64,000 nt of DNA from Isoetes taiwanensis (taxonomy: Eukaryota; Streptophyta; Lycopodiopsida; Isoetales; Isoetaceae): positions 17,722,042 to 17,786,041 of the forward strand of contig JAJEKV010000008.1 in the NCBI GenBank assembly GCA_021234155.1. Reading direction: 5' to 3'. How positions within the stretch are numbered: the stretch's first letter is position 1; every line of letters begins with the position of its first letter. The notes below the pieces were generated by a model. The model was not told the origin of the DNA. It did no database searches and saw only the letters and a program-made list of their open reading frames with translations. Of the stretch, positions 36,601-49,287 are shown one piece after another. The position numbers were made by a program, and so were the translations under genes.

Positions 36601-39600
36601 AAATTTACTCATGCTCACATAATCTAAGCTTTCAAAGTTGGAACTATTTGCTTACATTTTCTCATATGACCCATTTATACAATTCACAGACATGAGCATG
36701 GCCTTCACTCCTAATATATACCTTGAACTCGCTTTGTATAGTTTTCACACAATTACCAAATGTAGTTCATCATTTTTTTTTACAAGGTTATATCGTAGGT
36801 TAACTTTAGGGCTAAGGGTTAGAGCATGTAACATGTTCTTTTTAACCCTTGACAATGAGTGAACATAGCGTGTAATCAAGAAGTTTACATAAACCTTAAG
36901 TTACACCCCCTTCCTTTATCTATATAAGTAGATTGAAATCGAACTAAGTGCAATATGATTAATTAAATGTCGAGATTTCAATAAGCAAAAAGAAAAGGGC
37001 ATTCTAAAGCAAAGATTCGAAAGTTTGTGGAGGGAGGGAGGACTTGGTTATCTTGGTTGGTTATTGCTTATAATGGGAGGATTGATTGGGCAGTACACGC
37101 TTGGTATACACATAAGTGGTGGATCATGGGCGCTGAAAATCATCAATTGTTGCTAACCACAAACAATGCACACAATATAATGTTTAGACAATTAGACTAT
37201 TCTATACAATATACAAACAAGGTTGATTCAACAAGGTTAGAACAATATGCTTTATTGATAGTCTTACCAAACTAAGGAACAAACCCATGCCACCGCACAT
37301 GGCACCACATCCTAATCCACCGCCTCACGAAAAAAAAAATGTTCATTATTGTAGATGGGTTGCTCCTAAAAAGACTCCAAAAAAAGCCGATCATGTAAAA
37401 AAAAAAAATGTTCACTATTGTAGATGGGTTAAATTGAAAACAATCTTGTCATCCTTGTAGTAATGAAATGTACGCCCTCTTCATCCAACTTTACTTGGCT
37501 ATTTTATGCATAATGCAGAAATTTGATTCATTGTAAAGGATGCAACAGATAAAGTTTGCAATGGGTTATCAAAATTTTAAATTCTCTTTTTCCAAAGAAA
37601 GGAACTTGAAATAAGTTTAATTCTCGGTTTGCCACAATTAATGTGAGAGGTTATTGATATGAATTATTTGAAATGCATAGATGCTCGAGTTGCTTCTATT
37701 ATTGTTGCCTTTCTTGAGCATCACCAAATCCTAGAGAAATATTTCCAAATTGAGGAAGCTCTCAAGACAATATTTTAACAGCCTTACCTTCCGTAAGTTA
37801 AGAATGATAACAAATTGCAAAACACATTCTCTAATGACATGAGAAAGCACAAATTACAAAGAACAAAACTTGCCCAATCGAATCAATACGAGTAATCATC
37901 AAGCTGCAAAAGAGAAAGTACACATCAAACTTAAAACGCCCCCTTCAATACATTGTTAGAAACATCTATCACAACAAAGAAAACATCATATCCAAATTTT
38001 GAAAACTTAAAAAATCAAATAATAACACCAAGAATCGTCCGTCCTCACCTAAAGAAATGTACCTTGAGGTCATATTCCAAAGTCTCACATGCTCATATCC
38101 AAAGATTGCATGATGCAGATAGATTTATTTTGCTCCAACTTGTTGCGCACTTTGTGAAAGAATTGTATGTTCGTGATGGATTTAATTTTGAGAGCAACAA
38201 ACATGCATGTACATCCAAATAATTAAATAAATGAAGGAAACATGAATATGGAATAAGCGTAAAGTAATTATCCAAATATAATCAATACAATAAGCAAAAG
38301 AAACTTTATCTTCTCACCCATTGGTCCATGTCAAGAGAGCCCTTCCGCTAGCTTTGCAAAATGCATAAAGATGCTAACCACACACATTTCTTTTGTTCAT
38401 TCATATACAAATGCAATATACATCTCTACTTCCTACAATTAACCGCAATTGAAGACTATAGAAAAAAACAAAGCATGAAATACCAAAATATTACTTATCA
38501 ATTTAATCTGCTATACATCGAAGAACTGAAATACGGTAACTCATTGTTTCAAAAAGTTACAGAGCCGCAGTCATTGTTTTCAAACAAAGCACCTCCATAT
38601 TTGCATGATAGCCTTGTTAACAAAGTATAACCTGCAGAATTTTCTAAATCCAAATAATTGTATGTCCATTGCACAATAACAATATGCAATAACAATATGC
38701 CATAACAATATGCAATGCCCATTATGCAAGTTCAGAGATTTTTGAAGGCCAAGTTGGACCACAAAGATGCGATTTTGCTCATCAAGAAGCAAAATTGATC
38801 CGAGAAATGGTCGCTCCAAGCAAATACATCAAAATATTTTGGAACTTGAGCAATAGAAAAACTAGATTTGCAATTCCAAAATACGTAGATGGCAATCGCC
38901 CATAGCTAGCCCCTATTTCATAGAGAAATTTCAGCAAATAATATGAAGACGGTTCCCGATAATTCCACCAAAGGAAGTCACGACAACGCACATTAGGTTG
39001 CATTGAAAGTAGGCATGCAAACTAGTTTTTTCCCGTGCACATGCCAATCTAATGGCTTGGTAACTACCGACTTCCAATGCACAATCCTCGTAGTTTATAG
39101 CCACACATCCACACAAAGAGTTTACCTAAAGCGTGAGAAGCATTATCGCCAAAAATCTTGACACTTCCGCTTTGGTCGATCTGTCGATCCGCAATGACAC
39201 GTAAAACACAAATTAGGCAACAAATTTGTAGAAACACCAAGGAGTCTAAAGATCCAAAAGATAACGCCTACTTTGCTTGTTTTTTTTTCTTTTGTCATGT
39301 GTGGCGCCAGAACCCCATCCAAAGATAAAAATCAGGTCTCTCAGAATGTCCAAAGATTACACAAAGTCAACTAAAAACGCTACTTGATATATTGAGCTAG
39401 TCCAATATATCCATCCTCGCCTTTGGGTAAAACTATATCTTTTAAAAGAATGAAATGATTGCTTCTTCATGAGTCGCGCTTGTTGCAAACATGCCATGTC
39501 CGGCAATATTAGGAAATTAATACGTAGAGTAAAATGGGATAACGAAAAAATGCGTGCTTTGATTCGTTGTCCAATGATGCAAAGCTAATCCTAGATCCAC

Positions 39601-41328
39601 CATGTGCAATTAAGAGTGGATTAGACAAAGCAAGCCCCGAACCAAGAAAAACTCTGGTTGAACAAAAGCAAGATGGATCCCCCGCTTTTGCTCCAAAGAC
39701 AAATTAGCGTAATAACATCGTTTTTATGGCTTGCAACCATCTCATAACCTAGGCCCCGCCCCCGCATAAGACATATCCGATATGAGTGATTGATATCCGA
39801 TAGAACAAAAATGGCGTAACTTACCTAATCCGCTTACTGAGATGTCTTCCCAAAATGTCCGGACATGAGATTTATCGTGAGGGTTTTTGCAATGCCTAAT
39901 TCCCTCGCACTCACATACAAAAAAAAAAAGGGGAGGGAAATCCTTCATATATCCTCGCCATGGCCGCTTACCATCCTACCGAATTTAGCAAATCTTATGC
40001 ATGTAAAATATAAACCTAGATACTTACATTGCAACTCAAATGCTTAACCCAATACCTCATCATGCCCTAAAGCTTAAACCTTCTCCTTCTTAAAGACATT
40101 AGTTTCAAATCCCACATCGCCCACCTGCAAATGTATCAGCCCACGGCTACATCAGCTTAGAAAGGAAAATGTCCTGGCCGGGCCTCGCCACATTTCGGTT
40201 GGAGCATCCTCGATCCGTAACGCAGTGACCGAGAGTTACAAATAATAAGCAAACTTACCATCCACATTTTTGCCTCGCCACCGTGATAAACATTGGGTCG
40301 ACCGCGTAAATGCCTCTCGCCGCATGACGCCATGCCCAAAGCTTCGTGGTGTTGACGACTCCCCTTCCTACTCATCCTAATCCTCGCATTCATCCGCCTA
40401 TTTCTCCTCCGCCGATATGTGCTCTGCTAACCAGCTTCCCACACACCACCAAGACATCAACAATGGCGACCCCAACATTTACAAAAAGAGTAGGTTTTAG
40501 TAGTTACAAAGATATCCTAGGTATATTCCAGCATATACCTAGGATATGCCAAAAGCCCACATAAACAAGGGTTTGCCCCCCTAGGGGCAACCCAAAAAAA
40601 AAAAACAAAATAATGTAATATAGCAAGAAACATGAGCAAGTGGAAAAAGTCTCTAGTTGCATCTCATGTAGTAGACTTAAAGTTAAAGGTACGAAAGGCA
40701 ATGGTACGAAGGCCATTGATAGATAAGGAAAATAGAAGGCAACACTGGCATTGAATGCTCACAACGAGACTAGAATAGCGGCCATTTTTTGCGTAGAGGC
40801 CGTTTTTGCAACAAGATCTAGAAATAGGGGCCGTTTCTTTCCTATTAGAAATAGCGGCCGTTTCTTGCCGTCTTATGTGTTTCTTGCTTTGCTTTGGAGT
40901 ATTTCATATGAACGGCCATCAATTGATCAGAGGGATCTGTGGAACGGCCGTAACCAGATAACAGGTAGGTTAACGTATCAAAGGTACGAAAAGAGGTAAG
41001 GCAAAGCAGATACAGGTACGAGGTAAGGTAGTTCGATCTATGAAATTTCAAAGAGATCACAGCTTCAGGGGTTCTACTGGACTTCTTTATATACTGGTCC
41101 ATGCACAATCACTGAATGATTTCTAGCAGCACAGGATAGAATTTGACCACAGAAAAATATTATTAGGTACAAACTCTTAAGAAAACGCAGCCGTTCCCTC
41201 ATTTTGAAACTTCTCGCCAAATAGCCCACATGCTAACTTTATTTTATTTTATCTTTTTTGAATTAAATAAACTTAGGAAAGATTATCCTAGCCTTCTGAA
41301 GCAAACTTACCACAGATCAGAATGCCAT
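36601..41328. other. Gene-free AT-rich DNA
   Basis: No gene recognised. It contains two copies of AAAATGTTCA, TATTGTAGATGGGTT about 72 bp apart (37,328-37,430), three AATAACAATATGC units (38,682-38,718) and a perfect palindrome at 40,512-40,547. Open frames are short and have no domains. Confidence 0.55.
40512..40547. repeat. Perfect 15-bp palindrome with 6-base loop
   Basis: atatcctaggtatat and its exact reverse complement are separated by tccagc. Confidence 0.95.
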
Positions 41329-42087
41329 CCAAAGGTAAAATCCCCCATTTAGGGCCGTTTGCCATAATAAAAAAGCATAAAATCTCCCATTTCGTAAAAA
41401 TCTGCCACTTTGGGTCCTTCCCTGTCCCTGTCCCTGATGCAAACTAATTTTTTTCTGTTAGAAATTAGAGACTACCTTTATCAATGATGGCTTTGCTTGT
41501 TGCAATTCATGCTGACCAGCCTTGTTGGGTGGGGAATACATATAGTAATGAAGTTGCAATAACAAACTCATGTTGGAATTGTCTTCTCTACTGAACTTCG
41601 CCTTGTGCTTGGAATTCAAACCTTCATCCAGAAAATACAAGCTATAGGGAAATCGTTCACCAACTATTAACCTGCATACACAAGAAAATGAACCAAAATG
41701 CCCCTAGGGCTACCCAGGGCATGAGGGCTCTCCAACCGTGCACGGGGCCTCCATCCAGCACAGGGCCTCAACCAGTGCCAAGGCACAAAAGCCTCCAAAT
41801 ATGCACCAGCCTCAACCACCACTAGAACCTCTAGAAAATTAGCTTACCAATAAGGCTTCACGAGCAAGGGTGGGAGGGTGGGGAGCCAAACCAGAAAAGG
41901 AACTGGAGATGCAAAAAACGAAATGATGAAGAAAGAAGGAGCCAGAAGGTCGCTAAATAGAAAACTAGAAAAGAAAAGGACAAAAATAACTAATCAAGAA
42001 ATCGTTATCGATTTTGAGAACTTCGCTTACTTCTATTCTAAGAAACAAAAGTAAACGCCATTTCTAGAAATACTAAGGCAAAAACGG
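41329..42087. repeat. Dispersed hairpin repeat, copy B
   Basis: The most complete copy by block content. It aligns with copy C from TAAAATC, CCCATTT through TTAGAAATTA, the ACCTTTATCAATGATG block, the GCTAAATAG block and the hairpin near 42,020-42,055, whose stem has one mispair here. A 24-base exact match to 32,707-32,730, at the end of the DUF8039-like fragment, lies at 42,064-42,087. Confidence 0.75.
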
Positions 42088-43500
42088 GATTGTAATGCTA
42101 AAAAGAGGCGGCAGCATGAAACAATAAAGCAAGGCCAAGAGCAAGAGAAACTAACAGACGTACCTATGAATAAGGTCACATACTTTAATGCTAAAATAAT
42201 CGAAAAGGAACAAAGCCAAATGAACACATAGTAGCAAAAAGAACGAATGGTAGATAAGAAAAAAACAAAGTTTGTAGGGTCGACTTATGGTTGGGAACAC
42301 TAAGAACCAAGGTGAAATCAACCTTTAGCTTATCTTTTGCCCATCAAGCAACCTTAGACTAGCCACACAAGCAGCAATTGAACTCAAACATCCAATAACT
42401 AGCAATAAGCCCACAACTTAGGCCTAAAACGGTCTCATCATTGAACCCAAACATCGAATAACTAGTAATAAACCCACAACTTAGATTATAACTGCCCCAT
42501 ACCGGCAATTCACCGCATCGATCTTAACGAGCAAGAGAAGTCAAGACTACCTATGGGTTTGTCAAAATAAAATCCATTAACAACATGGGAATGCGAATCC
42601 ATGCTTGGGCTAAATCTTAGTAAAAGCACAACGATTTAAAATGGATCAATCAAAGAAGAACCCGAGTAAACCGATACATGGGTTATGCCTCGAAAAGAAG
42701 TCCTTGGGCCTTTATTATTTACATAAGGCAAGGCCAAGCAGTAATAAGAGGGGAAATATGAAATATCTCTTTATCTCTAAAAACATGGCACGATCCGGCT
42801 ACGGCCTTGCTTCTGTTCGGTGATCTAAAGGAAGACGTAAATCAAAGACCTCCCTAGGTTTCATACCGGCAAAAACAAACAAGCTAAACCCCGGCCTACG
42901 GCGACGACATGGCATGCTGTTGTTTGAAACTGAAGGCGAAGAAAAAGAGTGTCCAAGACCTGGTCGACGATCCCGACATGGCATGAACTTAGCTAGCCGT
43001 CATGGCAAGATCAAGAACACGCATGGCAAGAAACAGTCCTAAGAAAGCAGGAAAACACAAAGAAAAGGGGGTTTGATTTATATAAGACCGTAGATAGCAA
43101 TAGAGATCATAGCTTTGAAATTTGGTTTTCCTAGCATTGCCGAGATTAGAAATACTAAACGACTACGCATTTAGGTAGCCACATCATTAACAAATGATAA
43201 TCATGACAGAGCAAGCTAAACTAAACTACTCAACTTTGCATCTTCAAGACAACCAAAACCACCTCCTTAATTTCCTAAAGTAAACCACAAACCACAATAA
43301 GCGTAACGGTTGAACCCAATAACCGGAACCAAGACTCTCCTTAAACAGTAGTAATCAATCAAAAATTAACCTTTAGCGCATTATTTTTAGCCCAAATTGC
43401 CAAACATGCATTTTTAGCCCAAATTGACAAACATACGTAGTCTCCGCGTATCACCACAGATTTTAGAGCCACAAAACGCCTAGCAAAGATCCTTTTCACA
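42088..43500. other. No gene recognised
   Basis: Contains a 63-bp tandem duplication (42,377-42,484) and a 27-bp tandem duplication of TTTTTAGCCCAAATTG (43,384-43,435). Open frames are short and have no domains. Confidence 0.5.
42377..42484. repeat. 63-bp tandem duplication
   Basis: Two copies beginning ATTGAACTC and ATTGAACCC share CAAACATC, AATAACTAG and CCCACAACTTAG. Confidence 0.9.
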
Positions 43501-44240
43501 TCCAAAAGGGTTAAATCCCCCATTTCATATAACTTCGCCACTTTTGGCCCCTCTCTATCTCCTCGATGCGTATTAGATTTTTCCTTTTAGAAATTAAGGT
43601 GTTACCTTTGTCAATGATGCCTTTAGTCTGCCGAACCCAGGCCTTGTGCAATCGCGAAATGGCACTCTAAATCAAGGAAGAGTCTTCTAATTGATTCAAG
43701 AAATCAAACCGCTTAATATTTTCCGATATACTTCAAAACAGGGGTTCTTGGTCTTTTGCCCTTCGTTGGATCTCCTCTTGCAAAGATGCGATCTTCGATT
43801 CCAATGCCACAACAAATTTTCGCTTTAGAGCCATATAGATCATCCACCCCTCCCTGGCAGCTTTGCTTTCCATGATGCCGTTTAGAGTTCCCATCTTGGT
43901 TTCCAACATGCCCTCCATGGCTTTAAGCCATGCCGAAACCCCATCAGAAGCCTCTGCTGCAGACCTCTTCCTAAGCTTTATAGCACTAGCCTTTGGAGCC
44001 ATAGTAATCAGCGTGGATGCCTAAGAAACTTAATGCACAGTGGAGCCAAGGGGAGCCAAACTGTAGAAAAGGAACGGAAGATGAAAAAATGAGCTGATGA
44101 AGAAAGAAGGAGCGAGAAGGCTGCTAAATAGAAAACTAGGAAAGAAAAGGACAAAAATAACTAACTGCTAAAACTGCCATCGTATTTCTAGAACTTCGTT
44201 TACTTTCTATTCGGTGAAACAAAAGTAAACGTCATTTCCC
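43501..44240. repeat. Dispersed hairpin repeat, copy C
   Basis: Homologous to copy B in the same orientation. The hairpin stem is CGTTTACTTT (44,197-44,206) with AAAGTAAACG (44,222-44,231). It ends about 40 bases before the DUF7869-type transposase frame, so it could be that transposon's 5' region, or an independent insertion. Confidence 0.75.
43733..44002 (-). CDS. Hypothetical 89-residue coiled-coil protein in copy C
   Basis: A minus-strand frame from ATG 44,002 (MAPKASAIKLRKRSAAEAS) to a TGA. The N-terminus is Lys/Arg/Ser-rich. The rest is Glu/Lys/Ala-rich with heptad-like spacing (MALKRKFVVALESKIASL, then QEEIQRR), which suggests a short coiled coil. It lies entirely inside dispersed repeat copy C, so it is probably an element-encoded fragment. 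I do not recognise the family, and random origin cannot be excluded. Confidence 0.35.
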   Translation of the reverse strand: MAPKASAIKLRKRSAAEASDGVSAWLKAMEGMLETKMGTLNGIMESKAAREGWMIYMALKRKFVVALESKIASLQEEIQRRAKDQEPLF

Positions 44241-44283
44241 TATGTCAGATAGGACGACTATGTGATGCCAAGCTTGTGCTGAA

Positions 44284-46398
44284 ATGCCACAGTTGCATGA
44301 CTTGATCAGGTGGTCGAATGCTTTGGTGTTAGTAGACAATGTTGCTGTGTCGACACTCATAAAGACTGTGAAAGAGATAGGCATTGAAGCAGAACCCTAT
44401 GTCATGCAAATTGAAGTTGAAAAGGCACCCAAGAGGATGTACAGAATGGTGAACCGGACTTCACGTTCACCTGCTGTGGCCACTAAAGCTGAGAGAAAGA
44501 TCACGGCACCTTCCATTTTAGACTTTACATCTTCGCTTTGTTGCATGCGAAGATGCTGCGCAGACTTCTGCACAGTCAAGATTAGGTGTATGCGTAGTTT
44601 CTATTGGAACTTGAGTGCTTCAGACAGGACCACATTTGCTTTTAACATGTTAGACGTTTGTTCAGAGAACGGACAGGTCCCCAAGCTCATGCTAAATAAC
44701 AAGCAGGTATGCTTAAAGCATGGCATAGAGCCTATGGTATTCCAATGTCCACTTTCTATAAGTGGCGAAGATTTTTCCTTGCTGGTCACAGAGTTGCTGA
44801 ACATGGTAACACGGGCTCGAAAAAGTCGAGGCCTCACACTCTAGCAGGAAAGGCCCTGCTGTCTATGTACATAGCTGAGAATGCTGAGACGATGCCCCAC
44901 AGATCGAAAATCACTACTGAAGGGGTGAGAGAGAATGTGAAGAGGCTCCCCTCTGTCCTAACCAAAAAAGACATTCTTCATGAGGTAGACGCCAGTGTGA
45001 TGGAGATGACAGGCAAGCACGTCTCTCATTCTTCATTCCTTGGTGGGTGGAAGCTAAATCACGCAGAGGTTACAATAGCAAAGAGGATAGCTTTCTCCAA
45101 GTGCAATACCTGTATTGTAATAAAAGAGAAAATGGCTAAGACGAGAGATCCACGGGAGAGAAGAGAATTGCAGATTGAAAGGAAGACACACATGACAGCC
45201 CAGATCCCTTGTAGGAGCTTGTACTGGTCATGGAGAGCTTTGTCCCATCGATGGACTAAAACAAGACAATGATTCCAAGACTGGAGAAATTAGCAAAATC
45301 GGTATGGAGAGGTGAACGCTTGAAAGTTAGCGTGACTGGTGCACTGATGCATGGCCACGGCACATGTGCCGTAGGACACATGTGCCGTGACCTTTGGAAG
45401 GATGATTCAAATTTTCATGTTAGTTCCTTGAATCATGCTATCAAAACACTGGAGGACACTTCGAAGATAATTGGGGCCATTTGAGAGAAGAAGGTCGGCC
45501 TAAGGGCATGTGGGAAACCACACTCTTCAACAGTGCGGGGTTGAGGACAAAAAAAAGACAATTGCACTGGCCAAGACTTTGTAGCACCTCCTAAGCAATC
45601 AGCGCACCTTAAGAGGTTACCTAGGCGGCTCTACTTGCAGCTAGACAACTGCGCGGGGCAGAACAAGAACAGATATCTCTTCTCTTATCTATCCTATCTT
45701 GTGTGGTTGGGTGTTTTTGATCAAATACAACTTGGCTTCATGATGGTAGGCCACACTCATGATGGCATTGATGCGATCTTCGGTAACTATTCAACGTTAA
45801 TGCGCAGGTCGGATGCTCTAACTATTCCAGAACTAATGCAACTCTTCCGAGAATGTAGCACAAAGGCACCGACACCATACCTTGTTACCGAGGTTCCCGA
45901 TTGGAAGGGTTTCGTAGAAGGATACATTACTGATAAGAAGGACTATTTGGTTGGTCACTTGGAACCCTTATTATTTAAGTTCTGCATGAATGATGGGTGG
46001 CCAGTAATGTATTACAAGATGAGACCTGATCATAGAGAATGGTTGCCAGAAAAGGGTATTCGGATGTGGAAAGCAGATGACAGTGGTTTGCCAAAGATAC
46101 CGACTGGCTCGCCCAAGACTGTCAAGCCATATGCAAGCCTCAAGGAGTCCATTGCGAAGTACATGATGCATTGGGCTAATATCTCCAGGGCTGGTGTGAA
46201 CTCGTGGTCCAATACCTATATGAACGAGGTCATAGACTACTGGTGTGAAGTGATGCGTGTGCTAGGTGAAGTACCCCTGGGCAATGCAGAAATTCAGAAC
46301 TTCTGGCCTCGAACAAGGCAAGTTGTGCTTGACGAGCCCGAATCTATTCAGGTCGATCGATACGACGCTTCAACTGCCTTTGTCGGACCTGCTAAGGA
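44284..46398 (+). pseudogene. DUF7869-type putative transposase, 5' part
   Basis: A first frame (44,284-44,708) encodes a Cys-rich region, CCMRRCCADFC, and a SFYWNLSASDR block. The protein continues in another frame from about 44,709 (AYGIPMSTFYKWRRFF, ENAETMPHRSK, SHSSFLGGW, FSKCNTCIVIKEK) to about 45,180. The catalytic-like region at 45,635-46,398 has LQLDNCAGQNKNRYLF, then VGHTHDGIDAIFG. LQLDNC plus VGHTH(E/D)xID is the hallmark I associate with DUF7869 proteins of transposon origin, thought to have an RNase H-like fold. At least two frameshifts and a decayed stretch at 45,270-45,600 make it inactive. It is cut at 46,398 by a copia element and continues at 51,506. Confidence 0.7.
46394..46398. 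repeat. Target-site duplication AAGGA, left copy (copia)
   Basis: A 5-bp AAGGA directly precedes the TG of the 5' LTR; the same bases follow the 3' LTR at 51,501-51,505. Confidence 0.93.
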
Positions 46399-46740
46399 TG
46401 AAGGCGTTTTATTGTGATTATTATTGTCATGTCATATATTTTAGACCAAAGAAATTCTGTAATAACCTAGTGTTTACATGATGTCATCAACAAAATTAGC
46501 ATCTGAGACATTTTGGTGCCGAAAATGGAAATGGGATGCCGGATCTTCTGGGAGACAGCCTTTTAAACAGGTAAGGGATCTTTATGAGTAGATAGCCGGA
46601 TAGGAGAGCAGAACAGCAATGGAAAACTTCGGTTGTTAAAAAGATCCCGGATTATAAACCTGCTTGGTGTTTGATGTCTTAAATGTCTTGAGATATATTA
46701 AATAGGCGGTTTTGCTGCAACCATTGGTTTTAAAATTCCA
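46399..46740 (+). repeat. Copia 5' LTR, 342 bp
   Basis: Starts TGAAGGCGTTTT and ends TTCCA (TG...CA). It has the same length as the 3' LTR and differs from it at about eight positions by eye. Confidence 0.95.
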
Positions 46741-46742
46741 TT

Positions 46743-46754
46743 TGGTATCAGAGC
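46743..46754 (+). promoter_or_regulatory. Copia primer-binding site
   Basis: TGGTATCAGAGC, two bases after the 5' LTR, is complementary to the 3' end of plant initiator methionine tRNA, the usual copia primer. Confidence 0.92.
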
Positions 46755-46773
46755 AGCTAGAAATTGATAGCAT

Positions 46774-47660
46774 GTCTTCAATTTCAAGGTTCGGAGCATC
46801 CCTGTTAGGAGCAGTAGATGTTTTTAAAGGGGGACCAGGGTTTCAGGTTTGGAAGGAAAAGATAAAGGATATCTTGGAAATTGAGGGATTATGGGACCTA
46901 GTGTCTGATGAAGGAGAAAGTTCAGAAACCAGAAGGAGTTCACGAAGGTCATGCTGCATAAAAGCAGAGGTCAAGTGAGTCCCGAATGGAAGTACGCTTA
47001 GCTCGAGGTGGAAGCTCTAGTGCTACCGATCCCTCTAATGCGTAAAACTCAGGAAGAGGACCTTGGAGGCTAGAGGCATTTTGACATCAAAGGTAGGTTC
47101 CAGTATTCTTTTGAAGCTTAGAGGGATGTCACCAAAGGAAATTTGGAAGTTTATGTTGAAAACATATGAGAGGAAAACTTCCTCTCAGATGGATATACTG
47201 GATAAGGAGCTTAGACGTTTGAGGTTCCATGAAAATGAAGATTTAGATGAGTTTTTCCAGAAGTTCGATAACTTGATCGCGGATATTGAAGCGGCAGGAG
47301 TGCCGATGACCACAGAATACCAGGTATTATCAATCTCAAGGGCATTTTCTAATTTTGACCAGCTTTCTACGTTAATCAGAAATGTAGCTAAGTCAAGGGA
47401 CGAAGCTGAAAGAATGGTAAAAACAGAATTTGAACAAAAGTCTGTTCTAAAGGAAGTGGAAGAAGAACATGTTGAAGTGTTGTATAGTGGAAGTAGTAAG
47501 GAGCGTGCTGGTGGCGTTGATAAGTCCAGAATTGGACTTGTTTCCTATGCAATGCTTATGGGCATTTGAAGGTTAATTGTCCAAAGTTGGACAAAGGTAA
47601 TAAATGTTTTAATTGCGAAAGGCTACTACTATATAGCAATAAACCGCTCAAGTCCTAAGG
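46774..47660 (+). pseudogene. Copia gag remnant
   Basis: An N-terminal frame from 46,774 (MSSISRFGASLLGAVDVFKG, then FQVWKEKIKDIL) continues after a frameshift at 47,063-47,569. That part has the UBN2-like capsid region: MSPKEIWKFMLKTYERKT, LDKELRRLRFHENEDLDEFF and FDNLIADIEAAG. The zinc-knuckle position near 47,607 keeps CFNC but not the following His and Cys, so nucleic-acid binding is probably lost. The protein normally forms the intracellular particle. Confidence 0.85.
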
Positions 47661-48339
47661 ATTTTTCTAAATCAAGGGCTAGTACAAATAGAAGCAGAGG
47701 GTACTTAGGGAAGGGGTAACACTAGAGGAAGAAGGGGGAAAGAGTCTCCGCAATCAATTAGAGGAAGATTCCAAGAATTAGATAGATAGATAGAAGAGTT
47801 TCCATGCCAATTGGCGGCGGCCCATGAGGACATATGTGGCCCGCAGACTTGAACACAAGATTCTTAGTTGCTAACCCACTCACTAGCCAATTTAGAAGAA
47901 GAGCTTGATGAGAACGCCGAGGTAAGTATGTGTACGCTAACAAAGCCTGGAAAATGCAAAACTAAGTAAGAATGATAGGCTTTTTGTGCTAGATATCGAG
48001 TCGAAGTCACCAATAAAGACCGCCTGCTCAAAGAAAGATCTGCCAAGTGCTCCATTTTTTGTACAAATGGGAAATGGCAAACTGCAAGAGTTGAAGAAGA
48101 AGGCTTGTTGGAGTTATTCGATTTAGAGGAAAAATCATTGTATTAGAGAAAGTATTGTGTGTTCCAACATAGTCGAAATCTTATTTCTGGCCGCATTTGT
48201 TGATTTGGGTTATACAAAGTGCATTTTGAAAAAAAACTTGTATGTAAAGTGATGTTGAATAATGAAGTTAAATTCCTTACTAGAAGAGTTGGCGATTATT
48301 TGGTTTTTATAATGATGATATAAATAATGTTGCTAGTGT

Positions 48340-49279
48340 GAATGCTTTGTGATCTTACCATCTCTCACTATGTGGCATGAAAGACTCAGACATGTACACA
48401 TAAGGAATGTTGCATTAATGGTGAAGAAAGGGTTAATAAATGCATCCGAGAACAAACAGAAACATTTCATTGTACGGGGTTGCTTAATGGGGAAGCAAAC
48501 TAGACTCCTTTCCAAAAACAGGGAAAACGAGCTAAAGAAGTGCGCCGGAACTTGTGCATAGTGATCCAGTTGGTCCATTAAACGTAAGGAGCATCTATGG
48601 CAAAAGATATTTTATCACTTTCATAGATGATTTGACCGAAAAAAACGAAATGTTATACTTTAAGAACCAAAGATCAAAGCGTTTGAGGCTTTAAACTGCT
48701 TTCAGTGAAGTTGAGAGACAAACCGCAAAAGAATCAAATGTCTAAGAAGCGACCAAGGAGGTGAGTTTATTTCTTCAAGATTTAATAAATATTGTGCGAG
48801 AATGGGATCGAAGGCAATTGACCAGTAGTCACACGCCACAACAGAATGGAGTTGCAGAGCGCAAAAATAGAACCATCTTGAATGCTATTAGAGCGATGCT
48901 CAAACATTCAGGTATACCCAACTTCCTATGGGAAGAAGCAGTAAAAACTGCAGTGCTTATTCAAAATAGAATTCCTCTAAAGAGCTTAAATGGTAGAGTA
49001 GCAGATGAAATGTGGTATGGTAGAAAACCATCGTATGATATGTTTAAAGTTTTTGGTTGTGAAGCATATGTACATGTTCCAGATGAGAATAGGAGGAAGT
49101 TGGATGATAGATCATGGTCGTGCTATCTTGTTGGATATGACAATCTATCTAAAGGGTTCAGATTGTATGATGTCGCAAGAAAGAAAGTAGTGGTGAGTAG
49201 AGATGTTTACTTTATTGAAAATAAATTATTCCTAAACAATTTCAGTCTGTTTCAAGTGATTCCTTTGAGCGAAATATAG
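48340..49279 (+). pseudogene. Copia integrase remnant
   Basis: The pre-integrase zinc region lies at 48,349-48,561 (MWHERLRHVHIRNVALM, CLMGKQTR). It is followed in a different frame by the core start YFITFIDDLTE near 48,610-48,645. The frame 48,761-49,279 gives SHTPQQNGVAERKNRTIL, which holds the catalytic Glu of the DDE triad, and then the copia C-terminal block VFGCEAYVHVP and SCYLVGYDNLSKGFRLYD. Frameshifts between the blocks inactivate it. The protease expected upstream, at 47,660-48,340, is decayed beyond safe recognition. Confidence 0.85.
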
Positions 49280-49287
49280 ATGTTGAT

